Origin: Cryobacterium luteum
GTDB taxonomy: Bacteria; Actinomycetota; Actinomycetes; Actinomycetales; Microbacteriaceae
NCBI RefSeq assembly: GCF_900110125.1
Contig: NZ_FOCN01000021.1
Span: 1 to 54,476 of the forward strand
Length of the DNA stretch: 54,476 nucleotides
Direction: 5' to 3'
Shown here: piece by piece, positions 1-8,710 of the stretch
Numbering within the stretch: the first letter of the stretch is position 1
How the letters are laid out: each line of letters begins with the position of its first letter
Program-made: the position numbers and the translations under genes
The notes under the pieces: generated by a model
Databases searched by the model: none
What the model was told of the DNA's origin: nothing
Seen by the model: the letters and a program-made list of their open reading frames with translations, nothing else

Positions 1-1
1 G

Positions 2-346
2 GCGATTCTGCTCTGCGCCCTGCACCACCTACTGCTCCACAACCGACACTGGAAAATCCTGCTCCGAGACGACGAATACTGGCTGCAACCCGCCGCCGAG
101 ATCGACCCCGAGCAGGCGCTCATCGCCCTACCGAGCAAGAACCCGCTCATGCTGCCAGCCTCACCCGATCTGTCGGCCACCGCCCGGCGCGTGCCCGGCG
201 GCTCAGCAAGCGACAGTGCTTGGGGTAGCGTTCTGCCTGCACGATCGCAGCACGGTCTTCACGCGCTCGACCAGCGACACGCCCTCGACCAGAGACAGGG
301 GAACGACCCGCGACCGGGCCACCCACTCGACGATTACCGCCACTAG
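2..346 (+). CDS. HNH endonuclease (DUF222 type), C-terminal fragment
   Basis: The frame is open from the window edge to a TAG at 344-346, so only the last 114 residues are visible. They contain CALHHLLLHN followed by WKILLRDDEYWL, which resembles the end of the HNH nuclease fold and the tail of the large DUF222/HNH family common in Microbacteriaceae (HHLLLHN, then a YWL.PP..DP segment and SKNP). The last 60 residues are low-complexity and charged (repeated ALDQR). These proteins are often found in many copies per genome; their role is unknown, with a defence or mobile-DNA role usually assumed. The N-terminal DUF222 part lies outside the window, so completeness cannot be judged. Confidence 0.7.
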   Translation, partial: AILLCALHHLLLHNRHWKILLRDDEYWLQPAAEIDPEQALIALPSKNPLMLPASPDLSATARRVPGGSASDSAWGSVLPARSQHGLHALDQRHALDQRQGNDPRPGHPLDDYRH

Positions 347-398
347 GCGGAACAGTCCCGCTGTTCGCGCAGTTTCGGTCATTCGCTTGGTGAGCGGG

Positions 399-1676
399 TC
401 AGGCGGTTCGGCGGACCCGCGCCAGCCAGGTCATCAGGTGGTAGATCACGATGGCGGCTACGGTTCCGAGCGCGATGCCGTTGAAGCTGAGCGCTCCGGC
501 ATTAAGCGTGAAGTCGGCGATGCCGATGATCAGCGCGGTCGCTGCCGTGAACTGGTTCACCGGCTTGGAGAAGTCGACCTTGTTGTCGAGCCAGATCTTC
601 ACGCCGATGACACCGATCAGCCCGTAGAGCGCCGTGGTGACTCCGCCGAGCACACCGTCGGGGATCGTGAAGATGATCGCACCGATCTTGGGGGAGAGAC
701 CGAGCAGGATCGCGACGATTCCCGCAACCCAGTATGCGGCCGTTGAGTAGATGCGGGTCGCCGCCATGACGCCGATGTTTTCACCGTAGGTCGTGGTACC
801 GCTGCCGCCGCCGAAGCCGGCGAGCATGGTGGCCAGGCCGTCGGCAAGCAAAGCCCGCCCGGTCAGCCGGTTCACCTTCGCATCCGTCATCTGGGCGACC
901 CCCTTGATGTGGCCGACGTTCTCGGCGATGAGCACGAGCACAACCGGGAGAAAAGCGGGCAGCACGCCGAAGACGGCGGCCGGGTTCTCAAACGGGTTAG
1001 CCGGCGCGGTGAAGGGCGGCAAGCCGATCCAGGCGGCTTCGGCGACCCGACTGAAATCAACTTCGCCGAAAAAGACCGCCGCGATGTAGCCGACGACCAC
1101 GCCGAGAAAGATCGACAGCCGGCCGAGGATGCCGCGAAACAGCACGGTGCACAAAATCACGGCGAGGAGGGTGATGAGCGCGGTGAGCGGTGCCTTCTCG
1201 AAGTTGGCCTTGGCGACCGGAGCGAGGTTGAAGCCGATCAGTGCGACGATGGCGCCCGACACGATCGGCGGCATCAGCCGGTCGATCCAGCCGGTGCCGG
1301 TGAGTTGCACGATGACGCCGACCAGGGCGAGCAGTACCCCGACGGCGAGGATTCCGAACAGAGCGCTGCTCATTCCGGCCGAGGCCGTTGCCGCGGTGAT
1401 CGGTGCGATGAAGGCGAACGACGAGCCGAGATAGCTGGGCAGTTTATTGCCGGTGATCAGCAGAAAGAGCAGTGTTCCGATGCCCGAGAACAGCAGCGTC
1501 GTGCTCGGCGGAAAATCGGTGAGCAGCGGTACCAGAAAAGTCGCACCGAACATGGCGACGACGTGCTGCGAGCCGATTCCGATGGTCAACGGCCAGTTCA
1601 AACGTTCGCCAGGACCGACGACCTCCTGCGCCCCGACCGTTTTTCCGTCGCCGTGCAGGGTCCAGGGCAGTGCCAT
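399..1676 (-). CDS. uraA: Uracil/xanthine permease, NCS2 family
   Basis: A 425-residue polytopic membrane protein of the NCS2 (nucleobase:cation symporter 2) family, expected to import uracil with protons. The N-terminal hydrophobic segment has SQHVVAMFGATFLVPLL (about residues 37-53), typical of UraA/PyrP. The family signature ENIGVMAATR appears in the second half, preceded by an AENVGHIKG motif. The ATG at 1676 begins MALPWTLHGDGK, the usual family N-terminus; the frame stays open upstream to 2342 but that part is antisense to the esterase and has no transporter features. It is divergent from the esterase, with about 105 bp between their starts. Confidence 0.9.
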   Translation of the reverse strand: MALPWTLHGDGKTVGAQEVVGPGERLNWPLTIGIGSQHVVAMFGATFLVPLLTDFPPSTTLLFSGIGTLLFLLITGNKLPSYLGSSFAFIAPITAATASAGMSSALFGILAVGVLLALVGVIVQLTGTGWIDRLMPPIVSGAIVALIGFNLAPVAKANFEKAPLTALITLLAVILCTVLFRGILGRLSIFLGVVVGYIAAVFFGEVDFSRVAEAAWIGLPPFTAPANPFENPAAVFGVLPAFLPVVLVLIAENVGHIKGVAQMTDAKVNRLTGRALLADGLATMLAGFGGGSGTTTYGENIGVMAATRIYSTAAYWVAGIVAILLGLSPKIGAIIFTIPDGVLGGVTTALYGLIGVIGVKIWLDNKVDFSKPVNQFTAATALIIGIADFTLNAGALSFNGIALGTVAAIVIYHLMTWLARVRRTA

Positions 1677-1769
1677 TGTGGTTCTCGTTTCTTCAGGTGC
1701 GTGATCTGACTCGAGCGTAGTCGCCGAGCAGTGCCGCTCGCACGGCATCGCTCTGACAGCGCCGCGGAA

Positions 1770-1781
1770 TAGACTCGCTGC
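1770..1781 (+). promoter_or_regulatory. Candidate leaderless promoter (-10 box) of the carboxylesterase
   Basis: TAGACT at 1770-1775 lies 6 nt before the ATG at 1782 and there is no Shine-Dalgarno sequence. This places the expected transcription start on or next to the A of the start codon, the pattern of actinobacterial leaderless mRNAs. The same arrangement precedes several other genes in this window. Confidence 0.55.
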
Positions 1782-3347
1782 ATGAGTCAACTCGCTGATC
1801 CCACCACCGAGGCAGGTCTTGAGGTGCGAGTATCCACCGGTCTGCTGCGCGGGGTGCGCGAGCGCGGAGTGCTCGCCTGGCGCGGAATCCCCTACGCGGC
1901 AGCTCCGGTCGGTGACCGGCGCTTTCGTGCCCCGCAGCCGGCACCGTCCTGGCGCGGGGTACGCGATGCGAGCGAGTGGGGCCTCGTCGCCCCGCAGAGT
2001 CACAAGGGGCAGTTTCGTGGCGCTCATCCACGCATCCCGCAGGGGGAGGACTGCCTCAATCTCAACGTGATCGCTCCCGACGAGCGGATGCGTCAGGGTG
2101 CGGGGCTGCAAAGCGCCCTGCGCCCCGTGATGGTGTTCATCCACGGCGGTGCATACAGCGTCGGTTCCAGCCGCGAGGTGCCGCGCCAGGGCGAGGGACT
2201 CGTTCGGCGCGGCGGCATCGTCTACGTCAGCCTCAACTACCGGCTCGGGGCTCTCGGGTACCTGGACTTTTCCCGGTATGCCACGCCGGAGCATCCGTTC
2301 GAGAGCAATCTGGGGCTGCGCGACCAGGTCGCCGCACTGCAATGGGTGCAGGGCAACATTCGCGCCTTCGGCGGAGACCCGGATGCCGTCACCCTGTTCG
2401 GTGAGTCAGCCGGCGGTAACGCGGTCACCACCCTGATGACCGTACCGAGTGCCGCCGGGCTGTTCCACGGGGCGATTGCGCAGAGCGCGCCGCCCAACGC
2501 GGTGTATCCGAGTGACCTCACCGCGCGGTGGGCTGGCGAGTTCGTGGACAGTCTGGTGGACAGCCCCGGACCGCACAGCAACGCGGATGCCGCCCGCCTG
2601 CTGCTCGCGACCGACCCGGCCAGGCTCGCCGAGGCGACGACGGCGCTCACCGTGCGCACACCAGACCAAGACCCGGGAACGATTCCCCTCTGCCCGGTCA
2701 TCGACGGCGACTTTCTGCCTGAACGCCCGCTCGACGCCTTCCGGGATGGTCGGGCCGCCCGCATCCCGCTGATCATCGGCACCAACGCGCGGGAGGGCTC
2801 GCTGTTCAGCGGCCGCATCGACATTCTCGCCACGACGCCCCCGCGCATCCGCGCGATTTTCAAGAACACCAAGAAGAAGGCGAAAAAGGCGCTCAAAGCG
2901 CAGTATCCGGGAATTCCGGCGCTGCGGGCCGCGCTCGATTTCGGCGGTGACTACTCGTTCTGGTACCCGAGCGTGAAGGTCGGCGAACGCCATTCCCGCT
3001 ATGCCCCGGTGTACTTCTACCGCTTCGACGCGGCGCCGCGCCTGCTGCGGCTGATGGGACTCGACGCCACCCACGGCCTCGAACTGTTTCCGTTGTTCGA
3101 CCGGCTCGACGGCTGGTTCGGTCGTGGCATGACCGCGCTGGGCGGTCGTCGCGCCTTCCAGAACATCGGCGCCCGAATGCAGGACTGGTGGCTCGGCTTC
3201 GTAGCCGGCGGCGTGCCATCGGCTACGTGGCCGCGCTACGACGAAACCACCCGTGAGACGCTCATCATCGACCAAACCGACCACGTCGAAGCCGACCCGA
3301 ATCGGGAACGACGTCTGGCCTGGGGACGGTTCGTGCCGCACGTGTGA
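1782..3347 (+). CDS. Type-B carboxylesterase (para-nitrobenzyl esterase family)
   Basis: A 521-residue alpha/beta-hydrolase of the carboxylesterase type-B family, which hydrolyses carboxylic esters. Family landmarks are in order: GIPYAAAPVGDRRF near residue 35, EDCLNLNV near 90, the oxyanion-hole HGGAY near 125, and the nucleophile motif FGESAGG with Ser209. TNAREGSLF is a plausible site for the acidic residue and DATHGLELF for the catalytic His. No signal peptide is visible, so it is probably cytoplasmic. A lysine-rich stretch (KNTKKKAKKALKAQ, about residues 363-376) is unusual for the family. It lies between two nucleobase permeases, but nothing in the sequence links it to nucleobase metabolism. 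The substrate cannot be told from the sequence. Confidence 0.88.
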   Translation: MSQLADPTTEAGLEVRVSTGLLRGVRERGVLAWRGIPYAAAPVGDRRFRAPQPAPSWRGVRDASEWGLVAPQSHKGQFRGAHPRIPQGEDCLNLNVIAPDERMRQGAGLQSALRPVMVFIHGGAYSVGSSREVPRQGEGLVRRGGIVYVSLNYRLGALGYLDFSRYATPEHPFESNLGLRDQVAALQWVQGNIRAFGGDPDAVTLFGESAGGNAVTTLMTVPSAAGLFHGAIAQSAPPNAVYPSDLTARWAGEFVDSLVDSPGPHSNADAARLLLATDPARLAEATTALTVRTPDQDPGTIPLCPVIDGDFLPERPLDAFRDGRAARIPLIIGTNAREGSLFSGRIDILATTPPRIRAIFKNTKKKAKKALKAQYPGIPALRAALDFGGDYSFWYPSVKVGERHSRYAPVYFYRFDAAPRLLRLMGLDATHGLELFPLFDRLDGWFGRGMTALGGRRAFQNIGARMQDWWLGFVAGGVPSATWPRYDETTRETLIIDQTDHVEADPNRERRLAWGRFVPHV

Positions 3348-3352
3348 GGGGT

Positions 3353-3398
3353 CGGTGCCGTCGTAGACTGGAACCTTGCGTTAAACGCCACGGCACCG
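3353..3398. promoter_or_regulatory. Inverted repeat and promoter before the purine permease
   Basis: Arms CGGTGCCGT (3353-3361) and ACGGCACCG (3390-3398) are perfectly complementary across 28 nt. A -10-like TAGACT (3364-3369) lies inside the loop, so a transcript starting near 3376 would lack the left arm. This favours a protein-binding operator over an RNA hairpin. The right arm abuts the ribosome-binding-like CGGGAG at 3397-3402. Confidence 0.35.
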
Positions 3399-3408
3399 GG
3401 AGCACACC

Positions 3409-4893
3409 ATCAGCAGCACCGAAACACCCACTCACGCGGCCTCGCCGCAGCCGGCAGCACGTGGCCTGAAGGCCCGCGTCGACTCGTATTTCGAGATCAC
3501 CAGCCGGGGCTCCACCTGGTCCCGAGAATTTCGCGGCGGCGTCGTCACCTTTGTCACGATGGCCTATATCGTCATTCTGAACCCGCTGATTCTCGGCGGC
3601 TTCAGCGCCGACCAGGCCGCCGTCGACGTGGAAGGCGGCTGGCTGCCCAATGAGCAGGTCGCCGCCGTCACCGCACTGACGGCCGGCGTCATGACGATTC
3701 TGTTCGGCGTCATCGCCCGCCTGCCCTACGGCTTCGCAGCCGGGCTCGGCATCAACTCGTTCCTCGCCGTGAGCGTCGTCGGCCAGGTGACCTGGGCTGA
3801 GGCGATGGGCCTCGTCGTCATCAACGGCCTCATCATCGTGCTCCTCGCTTCGACCGGCCTGCGCGCACTCATCTTCAACGCCATCCCGCGGCAGCTGAAA
3901 ATCGCCATTACCGTCGGTATCGGCCTGTTTATCGCGTTCATCGGCCTTGTCGACTCCGGCTTCGTGCGCGCCAGCGGCGCGAACTCACCGCCGGTTCAGC
4001 TCGGTGACGCCGGCTCGATCGCTACCCTGCCGACCGCGGTCTTTGTCGTCGGGCTCATCATTATCGGCGTGCTTCTGGCTCGTAAGGTCAAGGCTGCGCT
4101 GCTGATCGGCATCGTGGCGACCACCGCCATCGCCGTGATCCTCGAGGCCATCTTTAAGGTCGGGCCCTCGTTCGGCACCAACCCGGCCGGCTGGAACCTG
4201 AACGCCCCGGTGCTGCCGACAAGCGTTGTCGCGCTGCCCGACCTCGGCCTGATCGGCCAGGTCTCCTTCGGTGCGTTCGAACGAATCGGCATGCTCGCCG
4301 CGGTGATGCTCGTCTTCACCCTGGTCTTCACCAACTTCTTCGACGCCATGGGCACCATGACCGGACTGGCCAGTGAGGCCGGCCTGGCCGATCAGGACGG
4401 CAAGTTCCCGCGGCTGAAATCGGCACTGATCGTGGAGGGCATCGGCGCCGTCGCCGGCGGGGCCACGAGCGCCTCCTCGAACACCGTGTTCATCGAATCG
4501 GGCGCCGGAATCGGTGAGGGCGCCCGCACCGGCGCGGCCAACGTGATCACCGGCATCCTCTTTCTGGCCGCCATGTTCTTTACCCCGCTGACCCAGATCG
4601 TGCCTCTCGAAGTGGCTGCCGCCGCGCTCGTGATCGTCGGAGCACTCATGGTGTCGCAGATTCGCCACCTCGACTTCACCGAATTCTCCAGCACCCTGCC
4701 CATCTTCTTGACCATCATCGTGATGCCGCTGACCTACTCGATCGCCAACGGCATCGGCGCCGGGTTCATCAGCTGGGTGCTCGTGCGCAGCCTGTCGGGC
4801 AAGGGCCGCGAGATCAGCCCGCTGCTCTGGGTTGTCGCGGCCGGGTTCGTGCTCTTCTTCGTGCGCGGCCCGGTCGAGGCGCTGCTCGGCTGA
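3409..4893 (+). CDS. Adenine/guanine/hypoxanthine permease (AzgA-like NCS2), apparent ATC start
   Basis: A 494-residue membrane transporter of the AzgA/PbuG purine permease family. Residues 26-60 read DSYFEITSRGSTWSREFRGG and then VVTFVTMAYIVILNP, the conserved amphipathic entry and first membrane segment. NFFDAMGTMTGLASEAGL and SSNTVFIESGAGIGEGARTG are the family's substrate-site motifs. The first in-frame ATG (3559) lies inside membrane segment 1 and would remove conserved residues. The only codon in register with a good ribosome-binding site (CGGGAG, 3397-3402) before the in-frame TAA at 3382 is ATC at 3409, which gives ISSTETPTHAAS, the shape of the usual MSSTETP start. I therefore place the start at ATC; a sequencing error or a CTG at 3466 are the alternatives. 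Confidence 0.85.
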   Translation: MSSTETPTHAASPQPAARGLKARVDSYFEITSRGSTWSREFRGGVVTFVTMAYIVILNPLILGGFSADQAAVDVEGGWLPNEQVAAVTALTAGVMTILFGVIARLPYGFAAGLGINSFLAVSVVGQVTWAEAMGLVVINGLIIVLLASTGLRALIFNAIPRQLKIAITVGIGLFIAFIGLVDSGFVRASGANSPPVQLGDAGSIATLPTAVFVVGLIIIGVLLARKVKAALLIGIVATTAIAVILEAIFKVGPSFGTNPAGWNLNAPVLPTSVVALPDLGLIGQVSFGAFERIGMLAAVMLVFTLVFTNFFDAMGTMTGLASEAGLADQDGKFPRLKSALIVEGIGAVAGGATSASSNTVFIESGAGIGEGARTGAANVITGILFLAAMFFTPLTQIVPLEVAAAALVIVGALMVSQIRHLDFTEFSSTLPIFLTIIVMPLTYSIANGIGAGFISWVLVRSLSGKGREISPLLWVVAAGFVLFFVRGPVEALLG

Positions 4894-4966
4894 AGCCCTG
4901 ATCGGTGACTAGCGCGGCGAACGGATGTCGGGGCTCACGCCCGTGAGATTGGCCCGCTCAGCCCGC

Positions 4967-5752
4967 CTATTCGAGAAAACCGCGCAGCAGCAGGGCGGTC
5001 CCGCTCAGGTGCTCCCGCATGGCGTCGGTTGCGGCATCCGGTCGACCGGTGAGAATTGCGATGACGATCTGTTCATGCTGCTTGTTGGAATGGGCGATGT
5101 TGGGCGCCAGCAGGGGAATGGCATCGAGCAATTCGTTGAGCCGCATGCGCACGTCGGCGAGGAGCGGCACGAGCGACGGCGAACCGGCCAACTCGCCGAT
5201 ATAGAGGTGCAGGCGGGAATCGACGCGGCGGTACTCATCGGCGTCGGCGGCCGCGGCCGCCTCCAGGCTCGACCAGAGCAGCTCACGTTCCGGCGGGGAC
5301 AGCACGCGGCCGGCGGCGGCGCGGGCGCCGCCGACCTCGAGAATGTCCCGCAGGGTGAGCACGTCATCGATCTGGGCTGCGGTGATCGACGGGTGCGAGG
5401 CGCCGGTTGGGTTTTTCTCCGCCAGCAGCGGCGGCGCGGGCAGCACGTTGCTGACGAAGGTGCCGCCGTAGCGCCCACGCCGGGAAATCAGGTAGCCGGC
5501 CCCGGCAAGGGACGCTATCGCCTCGCGCAGCGTGTCGCGACTGACGCCCAATTGCGCAGCCAGTTCTCGTTCGGCCGGCAGCCGCTCGCCCGGCGCGATC
5601 AGACCCAGCCGCACCGTTTGCAGCAGTCGTTGCACCGTCTCTTCGAACGTGTTGGTGCCAGAAACAGGGCCCAGGAGCAGGTCACTGCTCAGGCCTGCCG
5701 TCGGCGGTCCGGCACTACTCTGGCGTGACATAGGCCGAGCTGATGCCACCAT
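4967..5752 (-). CDS. FadR/GntR-family transcriptional regulator of the amine cluster
   Basis: A 261-residue regulator with an N-terminal winged helix (FEETVQRLLQTVRLGLIAPGERLPAERELAAQLGVSR in two blocks, about residues 36-72, then DTLREAIASLAGAGYL) and an all-helical FCD effector domain (residues 115-250; DVLTLRDILEVGGARAAAGR). It lies at the 3' end of the SDR-ALDH-hydrolase-ligase operon and overlaps the SDR gene by about 38 nt from the ATG at 5752, or 17 nt from the ATG at 5731; neither start has a strong Shine-Dalgarno sequence. FadR-type regulators sit next to GlnA4-type genes in other actinobacteria, so it probably represses this cluster until the amine or an intermediate binds. Confidence 0.85.
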   Translation of the reverse strand: MVASARPMSRQSSAGPPTAGLSSDLLLGPVSGTNTFEETVQRLLQTVRLGLIAPGERLPAERELAAQLGVSRDTLREAIASLAGAGYLISRRGRYGGTFVSNVLPAPPLLAEKNPTGASHPSITAAQIDDVLTLRDILEVGGARAAAGRVLSPPERELLWSSLEAAAAADADEYRRVDSRLHLYIGELAGSPSLVPLLADVRMRLNELLDAIPLLAPNIAHSNKQHEQIVIAILTGRPDAATDAMREHLSGTALLLRGFLE

Positions 5753-6503
5753 CCACCAGAAAGGTGGTGCCGGTCATGAAGGACGAGTCGTCACTGGCCA
5801 GAAAAGCAACGGCCGCCGCGAGCTCTTCGGGTTCGGCGAAACGACCGATCGGAATGTGAACCAGCCGCCGAGCTGCACGCTCGGGGTCCTTCGAGAACAG
5901 TTCCTGCAGCAGGAGCGTGTTGACCGGCCCCGGGCAGAGTGCGTTCACCCGAATGCCCTGGCGGGCGAACTGCACGCCCAGTTCCCGGCTCATCGCGAGG
6001 ACTCCGCCCTTTGACGCGGTGTAGGAGATCTGGCTGGTCGCTGACCCCAGCACGGCGACGAAACTGGCGGTGTTGATGATCGATCCGCTGCCCTGACGCA
6101 CCATATGGCGCAGGGCCGCGCGGCAGCACAGGTACACCGATTTGAGGTTGACGTCCTGCACTTTTTGCCAGGCGGGAAGTTCGGTCGTCTCAATGGAGTC
6201 GTCGTCGGGCGGAGAAATTCCCGCGTTGTTGAAGGCCACGTCGACCGATCCATAAGCCTCGAATGCGGTGTCGAAGAGATGATCCACCTGGTCCTGATCG
6301 GTGACATCGACCTTGACGAAGAGACCGCCGACCAGATCTGCGGCCGCCTGGCCGGCCGTGTCGTCGAGGTCACCGATGACGACGATGGCGCCCTCGGCGC
6401 TGAACCGCCTGGCGGTGGCCAGGCCGATACCACTGGCCCCGCCGGTGATGACGGCGACCTTGCCTGCCAGGCGCTGGGTCAGGTCGATGGGCGTGATACT
6501 CAC
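5715..6503 (-). CDS. Short-chain dehydrogenase/reductase (SDR)
   Basis: A 262-residue classical SDR. TGGASGIG (residues 20-27) is the dinucleotide loop, an acidic residue follows beta-2 (GDLDD, about 44-48) which suggests NAD(H) preference, NNAG is at 92-95, and the active-site Tyr161-x3-Lys165 lies in YTASK. The C-terminus FMTGTTFLVDGG is typical. The GTG start at 6503 has AAGGAGA 6-7 nt upstream. It is co-transcribed with an aldehyde dehydrogenase (21 bp upstream), a gamma-glutamyl hydrolase and a glutamine-synthetase-like ligase. In a gamma-glutamylethanolamide pathway it could oxidise the alcohol to the aldehyde used by the neighbouring dehydrogenase; that role is an inference from position. 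Confidence 0.88.
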   Translation of the reverse strand: MSITPIDLTQRLAGKVAVITGGASGIGLATARRFSAEGAIVVIGDLDDTAGQAAADLVGGLFVKVDVTDQDQVDHLFDTAFEAYGSVDVAFNNAGISPPDDDSIETTELPAWQKVQDVNLKSVYLCCRAALRHMVRQGSGSIINTASFVAVLGSATSQISYTASKGGVLAMSRELGVQFARQGIRVNALCPGPVNTLLLQELFSKDPERAARRLVHIPIGRFAEPEELAAAVAFLASDDSSFMTGTTFLVDGGISSAYVTPE

Positions 6504-6524
6504 AGGTTCTCCTTCAGTGTGGAA

Positions 6525-7886
6525 CTAGTCAACCGCGATGAAAACGTTCTTGGTTTCAGTGAAGTGCAGGGGGGCATCCGGTCCCAATTCCCGCCCGAGT
6601 CCGGACTGCTTGAACCCGCCGAACGGGGTCGAGTAGCGCACCGACGAGTGCGAATTGACCGACAGGTTGCCCGACTCCACGCCGCGGGCAACGCGAATGG
6701 CCCGGCCGACGTCCCTGGTCCAGATCGAACCGGACAACCCGTAGTCGGTGTCATTGGCGAGCTTCACGGCATCGGTCTCATCGTCGAAAGGCAGCACGGT
6801 CACGATCGGGCCGAAGATCTCCTCGGTCACGCAGCGATCAAGACGGCTGGAGGGCGTGAGTACGGTCGGGACGATCCAAAACCCCGGGCCGGTCGGAGCG
6901 CTCCCGCGGAAGGCGACCGGTGCATCCGCGGGCAGATACGCCGACACGGCAGCGTGATGCTGTCGTGAGACCAAGGGGCCCATCTCGGTGGCCGGGTCGG
7001 TCGGATCGCCGACCCGTACCGCGGCGACAGCCGGTTCGAGCAGCTCCATGAACCGATCGAACACGCTGGCCTGCACCAGGATACGACTTCGCGCGCAGCA
7101 ATCCTGGCCCGCGTTCTCGAACACGCCCGACGGCGCTGCAGCGGCAGCGCGTTCCAGGTCGGCGTCGGCGAAGACGAGATTGGCGCTCTTGCCGCCCAGT
7201 TCCAGGGTCACCCGCTTGACTTGGTCGGCACAGCCGGCCATGATCTGCTTGCCGACGGCGGTCGAGCCGGTGAACACGACCTTGCGTACGTCGGGGTGCG
7301 TCACAAACCGGTTTCCCACGACTGAGCCACGCCCAGGCAGCACCTGGAAAAGTCCTTCCGGCAGACCCGCGTCGAGGGCGAGTTCTGCTAAACGGATGCT
7401 TGACAGCGGTGTCCATTCCGCCGGTTTCAAAACCACGGCGTTTCCGGCTGCGAGGGCCGGCGCGAATCCCCAGGCACCGATCGTCATCGGAAAGTTCCAC
7501 GGAGTGATGACACCGACCACGCCGAGCGGCTCGTGGAAGGTGAGGTCGATACCGCCCGCGACGGGGATCTGCTGCCCGAACATGCGCTCGGGAGCTGCCG
7601 AGTAATAGTCGAGCACGTCACGCACGTGCCCCGCTTCCCAACGCGCCTGCGTGATCGGATGCCCCGAGTTGCGGACCTCGATTGCGGCCAGGTTTTCCCG
7701 GTCAGCGTCGACAACTTCTGCGAATCGCCGTAAGACGCGGGCCTTGTCAGCGGGCACCACGCTGGCCCACACCGTCTGGGCCAGCACGGCACGGGCGATC
7801 GCCTCGTCGGTTTCGTCCAGGCCCCGGTGCTCGACGGTTTCACCGATCGATTCATCGGCCGGGTTGACGACGGTGTAGCTGCTCAT
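6525..7886 (-). CDS. Aldehyde dehydrogenase family protein
   Basis: A 453-residue NAD(P)-dependent aldehyde dehydrogenase. ITPWNFP (127-133) and FTGSTAVGK (205-213) form the cofactor site, ELGGKS carries the general base Glu229, and FENAGQDC carries the catalytic Cys263. CGGFKxSGxGRELG-like [13 protein letters not shown] lies near the C-terminus. The ATG at 7886 overlaps the stop of the upstream hydrolase as ATGA, showing translational coupling; a longer open frame upstream is antisense noise. It is slightly shorter than the usual 475-500 residues at the N-terminus. By context it would oxidise a gamma-glutamylated aminoaldehyde; puuC-like activity on gamma-glutamyl-aminobutyraldehyde is the alternative. 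Confidence 0.9.
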   Translation of the reverse strand: MSSYTVVNPADESIGETVEHRGLDETDEAIARAVLAQTVWASVVPADKARVLRRFAEVVDADRENLAAIEVRNSGHPITQARWEAGHVRDVLDYYSAAPERMFGQQIPVAGGIDLTFHEPLGVVGVITPWNFPMTIGAWGFAPALAAGNAVVLKPAEWTPLSSIRLAELALDAGLPEGLFQVLPGRGSVVGNRFVTHPDVRKVVFTGSTAVGKQIMAGCADQVKRVTLELGGKSANLVFADADLERAAAAAPSGVFENAGQDCCARSRILVQASVFDRFMELLEPAVAAVRVGDPTDPATEMGPLVSRQHHAAVSAYLPADAPVAFRGSAPTGPGFWIVPTVLTPSSRLDRCVTEEIFGPIVTVLPFDDETDAVKLANDTDYGLSGSIWTRDVGRAIRVARGVESGNLSVNSHSSVRYSTPFGGFKQSGLGRELGPDAPLHFTETKNVFIAVD

Positions 7887-8710
7887 GCTGTTTCCTTTTC
7901 TGCCCCTGCCGGATACCGTGCCGGATGCGGTTCTGGCTTGGCCCGGTGCTGCCTGGCCGCTCGAAAGTCGCGCGCGGCGCTGATCAGTCCGGCGAAGAGG
8001 CGAAGGTCGTCGGGCGTTTGTTCCGGATGCCACTGAACGGCCATCCCGAACGGCACCGTCGTCAGCTCCACAGCCTGCACGATGCCGGCATCCGTTGCGG
8101 CTGTCACCCGCAGACCGGCGGCGACGCGGTCTATGGCCTGGTGGTGGTACACCGGCACCGCCGGCAGGAGCGTTTGGTTGCCCAGCAGTTCGCTGAGCCT
8201 CGACTCTGGTTCGACGGCAACGTCGACGACATTGAACACACCGTTGCCGGCTTGATAGGTGGTGTCGCCGACCAGGTCGGGCAGATGCTGGTGGAGACTC
8301 CCACCGAGGGCGACGTTGAGCATCTGCGCCCCCCGACAGATGCCGAGAAACGGCAGTTCGCGGGCGATAGCCTGGTGCAGCAGCACCTCTTCCCAGGCGT
8401 CTCGATCGGGTCGGGGCTCGTCGGTCTGGGGATGGGCGGCCTGCCCGTAGCGAGCCGGGTCGACGTCTTTACCGCCGGTGACGACCAGGGCGTCGAGCCC
8501 GTCGAGCACCCGGTTGGCGATGGCGGCGTTCACGGGCTGGGGCGGCAGCAGCACGGCGATGCCGCCGGCGTTGGTGATCGCGTCGAAATAGACGCGCGGC
8601 AGAATCGCGGCCGGCACATCCCAGACCCCGGTCTGGGCTTGTTCGAGATAGGTGGTCAGGCCGATCACCGGTCTGGCGTCAGAGTCACTGAAAGTCTCAG
8701 AGTCGCTCAA
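7883..8710 (-). CDS. Gamma-glutamyl-gamma-aminobutyrate hydrolase family protein (class I amidotransferase fold)
   Basis: A 275-residue peptidase C26 / PuuD-type hydrolase that releases glutamate from gamma-glutamyl amides. The nucleophile Cys125 is in [10 protein letters not shown], followed by the family signature [12 protein letters not shown], and the catalytic His228 and Glu230 are in QWHPEQ. The start is TTG at 8710, 14 nt inside the 3' end of the upstream ligase gene; the only later alternative, GTG at 8668, would begin at the first beta strand. The C-terminal 40 residues are basic and Pro/Ala-rich. It would close the gamma-glutamylation route by freeing glutamate plus an amino acid (glycine if the substrate is ethanolamine, GABA if putrescine). 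Confidence 0.88.
   Translation of the reverse strand: MSDSETFSDSDARPVIGLTTYLEQAQTGVWDVPAAILPRVYFDAITNAGGIAVLLPPQPVNAAIANRVLDGLDALVVTGGKDVDPARYGQAAHPQTDEPRPDRDAWEEVLLHQAIARELPFLGICRGAQMLNVALGGSLHQHLPDLVGDTTYQAGNGVFNVVDVAVEPESRLSELLGNQTLLPAVPVYHHQAIDRVAAGLRVTAATDAGIVQAVELTTVPFGMAVQWHPEQTPDDLRLFAGLISAARDFRAARQHRAKPEPHPARYPAGAEKETA

Noticed and set aside
1677..2342. N-terminal extension of the uracil permease to 647 residues
   Set aside because: The extra 222 residues are antisense to the esterase and unlike any transporter; the ATG at 1676 gives the normal family start.
8666..8668. GTG start for the gamma-glutamyl hydrolase
   Set aside because: It would begin directly on the first core strand and has no ribosome-binding site; the TTG at 8710, overlapping the ligase stop, is more likely.
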